Below are positions 8,071 to 18,930 of a stretch of DNA of 64,000 bases, piece after piece (position 1 is the stretch's first letter; the number at the start of each line of letters is the position of its first letter). Origin of the DNA: Parvibaculum sp. (lineage in GTDB: Bacteria; Pseudomonadota; Alphaproteobacteria; Parvibaculales; Parvibaculaceae); the NCBI GenBank assembly GCA_019635955.1, contig JAHBYL010000007.1, positions 20,757 through 84,756 on the forward strand, given 5' to 3'. The position numbers were made by a program, and so were the translations under genes. The notes below the pieces were generated by a model that saw only the letters and a program-made list of their open reading frames with translations, was not told where the DNA came from and did no database searches.

Positions 8071-9210
8071 ATGAAGAATATCGCCGTTCCCCTTGTCGCC
8101 GCCCTTCTGCTCGTCCTGCAGGCGTGCGAACCGGCGCCGCCGCGGACCTCGCCGCCGCCCTCCTCGTCGTCCCCAATGCAGTCCGAGAATATCGCCGCCG
8201 TGATCGCGGATATCGAAAGCATGGGAAACCGGCTGAGTTCCGGCGAGATCGCTGCGGCGCGAACCTTGCCGCACAATATCAATGTGCTGACGCGCGCGAT
8301 CAATAGCGGCTCATCCGATACGCAGGGGATGGTCATGCTTCGATATTATCGCGGCGTGGCGCGGCAAATGCTTAGCGGGCTCAACCGTGCGCTGGGTCTG
8401 CCTGCGGACAGGCAGATGGCAGAAGCGGCGCTGACCGATTTCGAATTCGTTGCCAATGCGAAGGATCCGGAGTCGGCGGAGCTGGCAAAGAATGCGCTCT
8501 ATCTGGCCGGTCAGGGCGCCGCGGGAGAACTTGGCGACCATGCGCGCTCAATGCGCTATTTCCAGCGCTGCTCCGACATGAAGCATGCAGGATGCCAAGG
8601 CGTGATCGCCGGTGCGAAGATCACCGGGACGGCCGGTTTAGCCAGGGATATTCCGGGCGCGGTGAGACTGCATCAGGAAGCGTTCGCGACGGGGCTGGAC
8701 TATGGCTGTTCGGGCAGTTTTGCGGCTTATTCGCTTGCCCGGCTGACGCAGTTCGCAGGCGTCAAGGCGGAGGACAGGTCGTCGCTTGAATGGATGAGGC
8801 GGGCGGTCCGACTTGCCGACCAGATGAAAGTGCGCGCCTCCGGTATTGACCATTGCGCTGGTAACTTCATGACCGTCTATGAGTATCTGATCCGGCTTGA
8901 GGCCGGCGAGCGCGATAATGCGTTGCTGGAGCCGCTCGACAGTCAAGAAACTCAGGGCGGCTATGCCGCCGTAGTCGTCGACATGCTCGGCTACATCCGG
9001 AATGGAACGGGTGAAAGCGCCTATCGGAAAAGCGTAGCAGATTTACGTGATGCCGATGCGCGCTGCCAGTTTGCCTTTATCGGCCTTTGGAAGGCTGCAA
9101 TCTCGAAGCAGACGGCTACCGCGCGTGCCTATCGCGACATGCTCCAGCAGAATAGCGACGAGCCCTCATGCGGGGAGAATCTGGTTTTCGCCGGCAAATA
9201 TCTCCGCTGA
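8071..9210 (+). CDS. Cys-rich helical lipoprotein, paralog 2
   Basis: A 379-residue predicted lipoprotein (lipobox LQAC near residue 19) and clear paralog of the preceding gene. The two align along their whole length: IAAVIADI, LPHN(I/V)(N/D)VLTRAI, LRYYRG, the Sel1-like CxxMKxAGCQ segment, RDI.GA, and a shared end (AF.GLWK followed by SCGENLVFA). All six mature Cys are conserved, which argues for disulfide bonds in the periplasm. A Pro/Ser-rich linker follows the lipid anchor. Function unknown. GGAGAC lies before the ATG, and transcription seems to end at the hairpin at 9263. Confidence 0.75.
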   Translation: MKNIAVPLVAALLLVLQACEPAPPRTSPPPSSSSPMQSENIAAVIADIESMGNRLSSGEIAAARTLPHNINVLTRAINSGSSDTQGMVMLRYYRGVARQMLSGLNRALGLPADRQMAEAALTDFEFVANAKDPESAELAKNALYLAGQGAAGELGDHARSMRYFQRCSDMKHAGCQGVIAGAKITGTAGLARDIPGAVRLHQEAFATGLDYGCSGSFAAYSLARLTQFAGVKAEDRSSLEWMRRAVRLADQMKVRASGIDHCAGNFMTVYEYLIRLEAGERDNALLEPLDSQETQGGYAAVVVDMLGYIRNGTGESAYRKSVADLRDADARCQFAFIGLWKAAISKQTATARAYRDMLQQNSDEPSCGENLVFAGKYLR

Positions 9211-9262
9211 TCTGGGCCCCAAAGTCCCTTCCCTTCGGCCCCATGATCGGATAGACAATGCC

Positions 9263-9300
9263 AAAGCCCCCGGCCGAAAGGCCAAGGGGGCTTTCGGCTT
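9263..9300 (+). terminator. Terminator-like hairpin after the lipoprotein pair
   Basis: AAAGCCCCC (9263-9271) pairs with GGGGGCTTT (9286-9294), with an inner GGCC-GAAA-GGCC extension. The T-run is short, so efficiency is uncertain. Confidence 0.65.
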
Positions 9301-9362
9301 GTCTGGGGTCCGTTTATGGACCGGCCTCCGGCGGGCGCTCATTTCCTAAGGCATTGAATAAT

Positions 9363-10655
9363 ATGGCAAATGTGGCAGTAGTCGGCTCCCAGTGGGGAGA
9401 CGAGGGCAAGGGCAAGATCGTGGATTGGCTCAGCGAGCGCGCCGATGTCGTGGTGCGTTTCCAGGGCGGGCACAATGCGGGCCATACGCTGGTGATCGAT
9501 GGGATTACCTACAAGCTCTCGCTGCTGCCGTCGGGCATCGTGCGGCCGGGCAAGCTCTCCATTCTCGGCAATGGCGTGGTGCTGGACCCCTGGGCCTTTG
9601 CGAAGGAAGTGGACGAGATCGCCTCCAAGGGCGTGAAGGTGACGCCGGAGAACCTGAAGATTGCCGAAAACGCGACGTTGATCCTTCCCGTGCACCGCGA
9701 GCTCGACGAGATGCGCGAAAGCGCCAATTCCGGCGTCAAGATCGGCACGACAAAGCGCGGCATTGGCCCGGCCTATGAGGACAAGGCAGGCCGCCGCGCC
9801 ATTCGCGTGATCGACCTTGCCGATCCGGCCTCGCTCGCCGTGAAGGTGGAAGGGCTCCTCGCGCATCACAATGCGCTGCGCCGCGGCAACCGGCTCGAGG
9901 AATTCGACGCGGCGCCCATCGTTCAGGCCCTTCTCGAGATTGCGCCGCGAATCCTGCCTTTCGCGGCGCCCGTCTGGCGCGTGCTCGACGAGGCGAAACG
10001 CGAGGGCCAGCGCATCCTCTTCGAAGGCGCGCAGGGGACCATGCTCGATGTCGATCACGGCACCTATCCCTTCGTCACCTCGTCCAACACAGTCGCGGGG
10101 CAGGCGGCGGGGGGCTCGGGCGTCGGCCCCGGCGCCATCGGCTATGTGCTCGGCATCACCAAGGCCTATACGACGCGCGTCGGCGAGGGCCCGTTCCCGA
10201 CCGAGCTGACGGATGAGGTGGGTCAGCGGCTCGGCGAGCGCGGCCATGAATTCGGCACCGTCACGGGCCGCAAGCGGCGCTGCGGATGGTTCGATGCCGT
10301 GATGGTGCGGCAGGCGATCCGCACCGGCGGCATCACCGGCATCGCGCTGACGAAGCTCGATGTGCTCGACGGTTTCGACGAGATCAAGGTCTGCGTCGCC
10401 TATGAGATGGACGGGAAGCGGCTCGACTATTTCCCCGCCGGCAAGGAAGCGCAGGCCAAGGTCACGCCCGTCTACGAAACGCTCGAAGGCTGGCAGGGCA
10501 GCACGCAGGGCGCGCGCTCCTGGGCGCAGCTTCCGGCGGCGGCCGTCAAATATGTGCGTTATGTGGAAGAGCTGATCGAGGCGCCGGTGGCGCTTCTCTC
10601 CACCTCGCCCGACCGCGAAGATACGATCCTGATGACGGACCCGTTCGCGGATTGA
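9363..10655 (+). CDS. purA: Adenylosuccinate synthetase
   Basis: A 430-residue GTP-dependent enzyme joining IMP and aspartate, the first step from IMP to AMP. The P-loop [11 protein letters not shown] is at residues 8-18 with the catalytic Asp in it. Other conserved blocks are QGGHNAGHT (~35-43), [14 protein letters not shown] (~130-143), [23 protein letters not shown] (~221 on) and [10 protein letters not shown] (~302). Length is normal. The ATG at 9363 begins the conserved N-terminus; the upstream open frame is not conserved. It stands as a single gene between two terminators. Confidence 0.97.
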   Translation: MANVAVVGSQWGDEGKGKIVDWLSERADVVVRFQGGHNAGHTLVIDGITYKLSLLPSGIVRPGKLSILGNGVVLDPWAFAKEVDEIASKGVKVTPENLKIAENATLILPVHRELDEMRESANSGVKIGTTKRGIGPAYEDKAGRRAIRVIDLADPASLAVKVEGLLAHHNALRRGNRLEEFDAAPIVQALLEIAPRILPFAAPVWRVLDEAKREGQRILFEGAQGTMLDVDHGTYPFVTSSNTVAGQAAGGSGVGPGAIGYVLGITKAYTTRVGEGPFPTELTDEVGQRLGERGHEFGTVTGRKRRCGWFDAVMVRQAIRTGGITGIALTKLDVLDGFDEIKVCVAYEMDGKRLDYFPAGKEAQAKVTPVYETLEGWQGSTQGARSWAQLPAAAVKYVRYVEELIEAPVALLSTSPDREDTILMTDPFAD

Positions 10656-10675
10656 TCGTCGGGCGGCGGTAAAAG

Positions 10676-10710
10676 CAAAAAGGCGCCGGAAATTCCGGCG
10701 CCTTTCTTTC
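10676..10710. terminator. Bidirectional terminator between purA and a MAPEG gene
   Basis: An eleven-base stem, AGGCGCCGGAA with TTCCGGCGCCT (10681-10703), is flanked by an A-run on the left and TTTCTTTCTT on the right. It can serve purA on the plus strand and the convergent MAPEG gene on the minus strand. Confidence 0.85.
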
Positions 10711-10726
10711 TTGCGTGAGGCGAAAC

Positions 10727-11131
10727 TTACATGGCCGCTTGCAGCAGCGCGACGAAGACCATGCCATAGCCGATCACGCCGCCGAGCCATGCAATGGTGC
10801 GGATGCCGCCTGCCGTCAGGCCCGCCACATAGATGATCGCATAGAGCACGCGGGCGATGATGAAAATCTGCGCGCCGAGCACACTGAGCGACGAGCTGCC
10901 GCCGATCATGACGAGCGGGATCGCGAAGCAGGCATAGATCAGCAGGTTTTCGAGATGGTTGAGATAGGCGCGCCGCGCGCGTCCGCCCCAGCCGGTCGTA
11001 GTTGCGGGCTGATCGCGATTGCCGATGCCCCAGGGCATGCCCATGGCCTTCACGTTGGCATTGGCCGACATCACGATCAGAATGAATAGAAGCAGGCCGC
11101 CCCAGACGAGCGACCAAAGTTCCACCGACAT
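10727..11131 (-). CDS. MAPEG-family membrane protein, copy 1
   Basis: A 134-residue protein with four predicted membrane helices. The family pattern in the first loop and second helix is visible (RAYLNHLENLLIYACFAIP, around 52-70: the N-x-x-E motif of MAPEG). MAPEG proteins include glutathione-dependent transferases and peroxidases and eicosanoid enzymes; many bacterial members are uncharacterised. A second, only distantly similar MAPEG gene follows upstream in the same orientation (11254-11670), and a third lies at 23742-24152. Confidence 0.82.
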   Translation of the reverse strand: MSVELWSLVWGGLLLFILIVMSANANVKAMGMPWGIGNRDQPATTTGWGGRARRAYLNHLENLLIYACFAIPLVMIGGSSSLSVLGAQIFIIARVLYAIIYVAGLTAGGIRTIAWLGGVIGYGMVFVALLQAAM

Positions 11132-11253
11132 GGGTTTCCTCCCCGGTTGGTTGCCACCGGAGAAAGCCTACGCCCGATTCGGGCATCCCGCATCCGGAAC
11201 TTCATCCGTAGACTGATTCGTTTCAAGCTGACGCAAGCGCGAATCGTTTCATT

Positions 11254-11670
11254 TCATTCCATCAGCACGGTGAGAAGCGCCCTGTCGAAGAGCGGCACCA
11301 TGCAGAGCACGATGCCAATGGTTGCAACCTGCCAGATGAAGGTGCGTATCCAGGGAAGGCCCGCGGCATAGGCGGGGAGATAGCCGAGGCGGGCCCAGAA
11401 ATAGACCTGGGCGCCGATCTCGCTCCACTGGTTCGATCGTTCCGTGGCATAAACCGCCAATACAACGGCGGCGAAGATCGGGAATGTTTCGAGGAAGTTC
11501 CGGAGCGCGCGCTCCATGCGGCCTGCAAGGCCGGTGGCCGGCCGGTGCTCGTCCCGCGCGCCCACCGTGTAGGCGTTCCCCACCTGCGCCTTGAAGGCAA
11601 AACTCTGTGCGCCGACTTGCACAAGGCCGAGCACAGCGGCCCAGAACAGCATGGCGATTTCGACGGTCAT
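11254..11670 (-). CDS. MAPEG-family membrane protein, copy 2
   Basis: A 138-residue, four-helix MAPEG protein (RALRNFLETFPIFAAVVLAVY, about 60-80, with N-x-x-E). It is more like the DUF-type bacterial MAPEGs than microsomal GST. A GGGGGAG precedes the ATG at 11670 at a good distance. It lies 122 bases upstream of the other MAPEG gene, so the pair may form an operon. The enzymatic role is unknown. Its 5' side faces the TPP riboswitch region, which points the other way. Confidence 0.82.
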   Translation of the reverse strand: MTVEIAMLFWAAVLGLVQVGAQSFAFKAQVGNAYTVGARDEHRPATGLAGRMERALRNFLETFPIFAAVVLAVYATERSNQWSEIGAQVYFWARLGYLPAYAAGLPWIRTFIWQVATIGIVLCMVPLFDRALLTVLME

Positions 11671-11744
11671 GGGCTCCCCCTTCGCTGTTTCGCTAAAGTC
11701 TAGCCGATCTTTCCTTTACCTGCGCAGCTGCCGGAGTCACACTC

Positions 11745-11845
11745 CCGGTAACCGAGGGGGGCCGACGGCAGTCGGCTGAGATGAGCCTGATACCGGCTCA
11801 CCACCCTTAGAACCTGATCCGGGTCATGCCGGCGAAGGGACGGGT
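11745..11845 (+). promoter_or_regulatory. TPP riboswitch (THI element)
   Basis: The two invariant TPP-binding segments are present: CTGAGATGA at about 11775-11783 and the pair CCCTTAGAACCTGATCCGGGT, then ATGCCGGCGAAGGGA, at about 11803-11840. These are the conserved pyrimidine-sensor and pyrophosphate-sensor parts of the thiamine pyrophosphate aptamer. It lies about 60 bases before a small membrane protein gene and upstream of thiC on the same strand. TPP binding would be expected to lower expression of the whole group, probably at translation start. Confidence 0.95.
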
Positions 11846-11906
11846 TGTTCGTTGCCGTTTGCGCCCGTCCTCTGCCGTCCATGCCCCGCCATTGCGGGAG
11901 GGATGG

Positions 11907-12284
11907 ATGATTTTCTGGCGATATCTTGCCGTTTTCCTCGGCTTGCTGCTGATGGGCGGTGAGCTTTACCGCAGTTGGGGTATGGGCCGGCCGCTCGTTT
12001 TCGTGCTCGACGATTTCTGCATCGGCATACCCCTCGTCGTTACTGGCTTGCTGATGGCGAAGGACACGTTTGCGCGCCGCGCCGCCTTTGCGGGCGCCTG
12101 GGGCGCGACGGCCGGCATGCTTTATCCGAGCTTTTTCGGCAAGCTGATCGAGCCGACACCGGAGGGTGTCGCCACGACCAACATCCCCTTCGATCTGTTG
12201 ACCGCGATCATCGGCATCATCTTTGCGCTGTCGCTTGCCGGTCTCATCGCCAGCGTGGCGCTGAAGCAGCGCCCCGCTTCCTGA
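11907..12284 (+). CDS. Small membrane protein in thiamine-regulated operon
   Basis: A 125-residue protein with about four predicted membrane helices and short loops. I do not recognise a named family. The ATG at 11907 follows GGGAGGG; the longer upstream frame would run through the riboswitch and is rejected. It is the first gene after the TPP riboswitch and is followed, at 29 bases, by a second small membrane protein and then thiC. This context suggests a role in uptake of thiamine or a pyrimidine/thiazole precursor, or in membrane-linked thiamine metabolism. That is inference from position only. Confidence 0.7.
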   Translation: MIFWRYLAVFLGLLLMGGELYRSWGMGRPLVFVLDDFCIGIPLVVTGLLMAKDTFARRAAFAGAWGATAGMLYPSFFGKLIEPTPEGVATTNIPFDLLTAIIGIIFALSLAGLIASVALKQRPAS

Positions 12285-12313
12285 AGCACAAGCCCAGGCA
12301 AAGGAGCGACGCC

Positions 12314-14583
<2,270 letters not shown>

Positions 14584-14590
14584 ATTCCGC

Positions 14591-15121
14591 ATGGCTTTCC
14601 GGCGAAACACGCGCGGCGAGAAGCTGCCGGATGTTCTCGTGCCCGGCCTCGATGTCGTGTTCACGGGCACGGCGCCGTCGCGGCGCTCCGCCGCGCTCGG
14701 CGCCTATTATGCGCATCCGGGCAACCGCTTCTGGCCGGCGCTGCATGAAGCGGGTTTCACGCCGCGCCTCTATGAGCCGCATGAATATGCGGGGCTCCTT
14801 CATCTCGGCATCGGCTTTACCGATCTCGCCAAGCGCGCGTCCGGCATGGATCACGAAATCGACCCTGAGCTTTATGAGGTTGAGCGGTTCGAGGCCGAGA
14901 TGCGCCGCTGCCGCCCGCGCGCGGTCGCCTTCACGTCGAAGAAGGCGGCAAGCGTCTGGATGGGCGTGCCGACCACGCGCATCCAGTATGGCCATCAGCG
15001 GCGTGTACCGGATTTCCCGGAAGTCTTCGTGCTTTCCTCGCCCTCCGGCGCCGCGCGCGGCAGCTGGACCATCGAGCCCTGGGCGGCGCTGGCACGGTTC
15101 CTTGGGCGGGGGAAGGTTTAG
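14591..15121 (+). CDS. mug: Mismatch-specific uracil-DNA glycosylase (Mug type)
   Basis: A 176-residue family-2 uracil-DNA glycosylase that removes uracil or ethenocytosine from mispairs. Motif 1, GINPG with a catalytic Asn in E. coli Mug, reads GTAPS here (about residues 29-33). Motif YYAHPGNRFW (~42-51) is intact, and the second motif reads SSPSGAAR instead of NPSGLSR. The Asn-less first motif matches the Deinococcus-type MUG, where an Asp elsewhere is reported as the catalytic residue; Asp in FTDLAK is a candidate here. The gene is seven bases after thiC and may be co-transcribed with it, though the functions are unrelated. Confidence 0.85.
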   Translation: MAFRRNTRGEKLPDVLVPGLDVVFTGTAPSRRSAALGAYYAHPGNRFWPALHEAGFTPRLYEPHEYAGLLHLGIGFTDLAKRASGMDHEIDPELYEVERFEAEMRRCRPRAVAFTSKKAASVWMGVPTTRIQYGHQRRVPDFPEVFVLSSPSGAARGSWTIEPWAALARFLGRGKV

Positions 15122-15216
15122 GAGTGCGTCAACGCAGGCCCGTCACTGAGGGGAACGCCACAGGCGCGACAAAGCAATCCCAGGGGCGGCAGGCTCGTGT
15201 AGCTGTCGCGGTGTGC

Positions 15217-15873
15217 TCAAGTCGAGCGCGATCGGGATTTCGCGACGGGCTGCGAGGCGGGTTCTTTCCAGCGATTGCGGCTTCGCTTGTAGCGTTCCTG
15301 ATACGCACGCCGCTGCTTTGCGATTTCGTACAGGACAATACCGGTGGTCGTGCCGAGATTGAGGCTTTCGATGATGCCGTACATTGGAATGTTGACGCAG
15401 AACTCGGCCTCCGACACGGCCAGATCGCTGATCCCGCTACTCTCGCTGCCGAACCAGACGGCTAGGCGTGTCGGTACTGTGTAATTGGCCTCGTGCAGGA
15501 CGACGTTGGTCTTTCCCTTCATGTGCGGTGATGTGACGATTGAGACATATCGATTTCGCCGCAGATGTGCCAGGCAGGCTTCGGTGCTGTCGAACCGCTT
15601 GACGAAACTCCATTGCACTGCCGAGGCTGACGTCTTTGTGAGCGACTTTCTATCGCGCATGTCCTGCCATTCGTCCGGCAGCCTGCCATGTGGATCGACG
15701 ACATAGGCCTTCTCCACGCCGAGAGCGTTGACGTTGCGGATCACTGTTCCGATGTTCCTGATGTCGCTGGGATTTTCCAGGACTGCAATCAAGTTCTTGC
15801 AGCGATGCAACTTGATCTGGTCGGCGCGGCGGCGAAGCGGCGTTTTGCTTTTTGGTGTTTCGTCTGCTTCCAT
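15217..15873 (-). CDS. TrmH/SpoU-family RNA 2'-O-methyltransferase
   Basis: A 218-residue SPOUT-class methyltransferase. The three motifs are clear: NIGTVIRNVNALG (about 40-52), VWFGSESSGIS (~141-151) and IPMYGIIESLNLGTTTGIVLYE (~163 on), which forms the knot and binds SAM. Size and motif 3 fit the TrmH type, methylating the 2'-hydroxyl of a guanosine in tRNA, but rRNA cannot be excluded. The C-terminus is basic. Base composition appears lower in GC than the neighbours, and it stands alone between mug and an amidohydrolase, so it may have been acquired by transfer. Confidence 0.85.
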   Translation of the reverse strand: MEADETPKSKTPLRRRADQIKLHRCKNLIAVLENPSDIRNIGTVIRNVNALGVEKAYVVDPHGRLPDEWQDMRDRKSLTKTSASAVQWSFVKRFDSTEACLAHLRRNRYVSIVTSPHMKGKTNVVLHEANYTVPTRLAVWFGSESSGISDLAVSEAEFCVNIPMYGIIESLNLGTTTGIVLYEIAKQRRAYQERYKRSRNRWKEPASQPVAKSRSRST

Positions 15874-15879
15874 CTCCGA

Positions 15880-17625
15880 TCAAGCCGCCGTACTTTCTGC
15901 CTTTGCCTTCCCCTGCACCCCGCGGATGAGACGGCCCGGCAGTTCGCCGGTCGGCTCGTCGTTCTCTGCCACCACGACGCCTGAAAGCACGGTCGCGCGA
16001 TAGCCTTTCGCGCCCTGCCAGAGGCGGCGGCCGCCGGCCGGCAGGTCGAAGCGCATTTCTGGATGGGTGAAGGAAAGGTTCTCGAAGTCGATCACGTTCA
16101 GATCGGCCTTCATGCCGGGCTTCAGCACGCCCCGGTCGTAAAGCCCGTATTGCTCCGCCGTGTCCTTCGTCTGGATGCGGATGATCTCCTCGATCGGGAG
16201 CTTCGGGCCCCGCGTGCGGTCGCGCGCCCAGTGCGTCAACATGAAGGTCGGCGTACCGCCATCGCAGATCGCGCCGACATGCGCGCCGCCATCGGCGAGG
16301 CTGATGCCGGTCTGCGGGTGGCGCAGCGTCTCCTCGATCGCGGTGTAGTCATTGGTCGAATAGCCGAAGAGCGGGAAATAAATCAGCGCCTGCCCGTTGT
16401 TCAGCATCATCGCGTCATAGGCGACTTCCGTGGGGCTTTTGCCCAGCCGCTTCGCAAGGGCGGCGACGCTGTCATCCGGCGAGGGCTCGTAATTCTCCCG
16501 CTCGCCCATCGGATACATCTTGTGGAAGGAGGTTGTGATGAACTGGCCGAAGGCGCCGAGCTTGTCGATGTTCTTTCCGCCGGTGATTTCCGCGCGCACG
16601 GCAGGGTCCTTCAGCCTTTCCAGCCGCTCCGCGAAAGGCATCTGCGCATAGGGGCGGTATTCCGGGAAGCCCATGAAGGGATGCACGGAAGTCTGCCAGC
16701 CCATGAGCAGGCCCACAGGCCGCCCCGAATGCTGGCCGCGAATATTGGTCACGCCGTCGGCACGGGCGCGGTCGAGATGGGCGAGCATCTTTTTATAAAG
16801 GTCCGGCGCCTCGTCGATCTGCTGCACCTGGAAGGTGACCATGCGGCCGGTCTCCTTCGCCATTTTCAGCATCCAGTCGAATTCTTTTTCCATCTCGCGG
16901 TGCGTCGCTGCGATCTGGAAGACGCCGCTCCCATGCGCCTTCAGCGCATCCGCGATGCCGAAGAGTTCGTCATTGGCGGCGAGCGTGCCGGGCACCGGGT
17001 CGCCTTTCAGCGTGTTGTGGAGATCGGTTCGCGAGGTCGAGAAGCCGAGCGCGCCTGCCTGCATCGCCTCGTAGGTGAGGTCGCGCATCCTGGCGATGTC
17101 GTCCGGCGTCGCGGGCTCATTGTCGATGCCGCGACTTCCCATGACATAGACGCGGAGCGCGCAATGCGGCATATGCGTGCCGATATCGGCGGCGAAGCGG
17201 CGCTTGTCCAGCGCGTCGAGGAATTCGGGGAAGCTCTCCCATTCCCATTTGATGCCTTCATGCATCGCCGCGCCCGGAATGTCTTCCACCGCTTCCATGA
17301 GGTCGATGAGTTCGCCCCGCGCTTCGGGCTTCACCGGTGCGAAGCCGACGCCGCAATTGCCCATCACCACCGTCGTCACGCCATGCTGCGAGGAGGGGGT
17401 GAGCCAGGGGTCCCAGGTCGCCTGCGCATCGTAATGGGTGTGAATGTCGACAAAGCCCGGCGTGACGAGGAGGCCCTTCGCGTCGATCTCGCGCCGGCCC
17501 TTGCCCTCCACGCGGCCAACGGCGCTGATGGTGCCGCCATCGATCGCCACATCGCCGGTGAAGGGCTTGCCACCCGTTCCATCCACGATGGTGCCGGCGC
17601 GGATCACGAGGTCATGCTCAGCCAT
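15880..17625 (-). CDS. Amidohydrolase, N-acyl-D-amino-acid deacylase-like
   Basis: A 581-residue metal-dependent hydrolase of the amidohydrolase superfamily (Amidohydro_3, D-aminoacylase group). The metal-binding DIHTHYDAQ is near residues 60-68, with more ligands in the barrel (IAATHRE, later ADGGAHVG). The N-terminal beta-sandwich (LVIRAGTIVDGTG) and the C-terminal LKPGMKADLNVID are usual. Members hydrolyse N-acyl-D-amino acids, but many in this subgroup are untested, so the substrate is uncertain. The start ATG at 17625 begins the conserved N-terminus. It follows the TrmH-like gene's start by six bases, head to tail. Confidence 0.85.
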   Translation of the reverse strand: MAEHDLVIRAGTIVDGTGGKPFTGDVAIDGGTISAVGRVEGKGRREIDAKGLLVTPGFVDIHTHYDAQATWDPWLTPSSQHGVTTVVMGNCGVGFAPVKPEARGELIDLMEAVEDIPGAAMHEGIKWEWESFPEFLDALDKRRFAADIGTHMPHCALRVYVMGSRGIDNEPATPDDIARMRDLTYEAMQAGALGFSTSRTDLHNTLKGDPVPGTLAANDELFGIADALKAHGSGVFQIAATHREMEKEFDWMLKMAKETGRMVTFQVQQIDEAPDLYKKMLAHLDRARADGVTNIRGQHSGRPVGLLMGWQTSVHPFMGFPEYRPYAQMPFAERLERLKDPAVRAEITGGKNIDKLGAFGQFITTSFHKMYPMGERENYEPSPDDSVAALAKRLGKSPTEVAYDAMMLNNGQALIYFPLFGYSTNDYTAIEETLRHPQTGISLADGGAHVGAICDGGTPTFMLTHWARDRTRGPKLPIEEIIRIQTKDTAEQYGLYDRGVLKPGMKADLNVIDFENLSFTHPEMRFDLPAGGRRLWQGAKGYRATVLSGVVVAENDEPTGELPGRLIRGVQGKAKAESTAA

Positions 17626-17782
17626 GGCGCCAATTCTCCCTGAATTTCCTGTTCTTTCGTCACAGTTTGCCCGGCGGGGGCGGCGAGGGCAAGGTAGCCG
17701 CGGCCCGTGCCTCTGGCGATATTGGTTCTTGGCGCGCAGGCGCTGCCCGCTTCAAATACGGCTTTCTAAAACGAGGTCCGAA

Positions 17783-18196
17783 ATGTCCAGCGACGATGCA
17801 GTGCGCGCTGCTGCCAATCTTGCCGTTGTACGGCGTTATGTCGAGGCGTGGAAAAGTGGCGATCTCGCCGCCATCTTCGAGTGCTACCACTCCGATTTTA
17901 CGCTCCATTATGGCGGCAATCACTCGCTCGCCGGCACGCATACGGGTAAACCGGCGGCGCTCGCGGCGCTTGCCGAATTCAGCAAGCGCACCGGACGGAA
18001 GCTGTTGTCGATCGTCGACGTCATGGCAGGGCCGGAGCGCGCCGCCGTGATCGCGCGTGAGCATTTCGATAACGGAACACTGACAGCCGATGTCGAGCGC
18101 GTGCTGGTCTACCGGATTGCGGACGGATTTTTCCGAGAATGTTGGCTTTACGACGCCGACCAGCCGCTGATCGACCGGTTTCTTGCGGTTTCGTGA
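17783..18196 (+). CDS. SnoaL/NTF2-like protein
   Basis: A 137-residue protein with the cone-shaped alpha+beta NTF2 pattern: an N-terminal helix ([24 protein letters not shown]), then strands ending in REHFDN and [25 protein letters not shown]. The family includes polyketide cyclases, ketosteroid isomerase and many small-molecule binding proteins; nothing fixes the substrate. The ATG at 17783 is preferred because upstream codons of the open frame overlap the amidohydrolase promoter region and are not conserved. It is followed by msrA 77 bases on. Confidence 0.78.
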   Translation: MSSDDAVRAAANLAVVRRYVEAWKSGDLAAIFECYHSDFTLHYGGNHSLAGTHTGKPAALAALAEFSKRTGRKLLSIVDVMAGPERAAVIAREHFDNGTLTADVERVLVYRIADGFFRECWLYDADQPLIDRFLAVS

Positions 18197-18273
18197 TCCT
18201 CAGGCCGGGCGGCCTTTTGCGGGGGGCGCGGAAACCCCATATACTTGGCCAAACCCCAACAATGGGAGGCCCC

Positions 18274-18930
18274 ATGTTCAACCTCCGCAAGAAGACCGAA
18301 ATGCCGGCGCCGCATGAGGCGCTGCCGGGCCGCGACTTCGCCATCCCGACGGCCAGTCGCCACTTCGTGAACGGAGCCGCGCTCAAGGGCCCTTATCCCG
18401 AAGGCATGGAAACCGCCATGTTCGGGCTCGGCTGCTTCTGGGGCGCCGAGCGCAAGTTCTGGCAGGTGCCGGGTGTGCACGTTACGGCGGTGGGCTATGC
18501 GGCGGGCCTCACGCCGAACCCCACCTATGAGGAAGTCTGTTCGGGCCGCACGGGACATAATGAAGTCGTGCTCGTCGTCTACGATCCGGCGAAGGTTTCT
18601 TATGAGACGCTGCTCAAGACCTTCTGGGAAAGTCACGATCCGACACAGGGCATGCGCCAGGGCAACGATATCGGCACGCAGTACCGCTCCGGCATCTATG
18701 TGACGAGCGACAGCCAGCGCAAGGCGGCGGAGGCTTCCAGGGCCGCGTATGAGGCCGCGCTCGCGAAGCAGGGCTATGGCGCCATCACGACCGAAATTCT
18801 CGACGCGCCGGACTTTTACTTCGCCGAGGATTATCATCAGCAATATCTCGCGAAGAATCCGAACGGCTATTGCGGGCTCGGCGGCACGGGCATCGCCTGT
18901 CTCATCGGCACAGGGGTGAGCGCGGCCTAG
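18274..18930 (+). CDS. msrA: Peptide methionine sulfoxide reductase A
   Basis: A 218-residue enzyme that reduces the S-epimer of methionine sulfoxide in proteins. The signature GCFWG is at residues 53-57 with the catalytic Cys at 54, and YHQQYL(A) with GYCGLGGTG is near the end, where a resolving Cys is expected. The ATG at 18274 follows GGAGG (18264-18268) at a good spacing. The gene's last four bases overlap the convergent permease gene. Oxidative-stress repair role; cytoplasmic, as no signal peptide is seen. Confidence 0.95.
   Translation: MFNLRKKTEMPAPHEALPGRDFAIPTASRHFVNGAALKGPYPEGMETAMFGLGCFWGAERKFWQVPGVHVTAVGYAAGLTPNPTYEEVCSGRTGHNEVVLVVYDPAKVSYETLLKTFWESHDPTQGMRQGNDIGTQYRSGIYVTSDSQRKAAEASRAAYEAALAKQGYGAITTEILDAPDFYFAEDYHQQYLAKNPNGYCGLGGTGIACLIGTGVSAA

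Noticed and set aside
16063..17643. 526-codon plus-strand frame opposite the amidohydrolase
   Set aside because: Shadow frame; the minus-strand protein has all its catalytic motifs.
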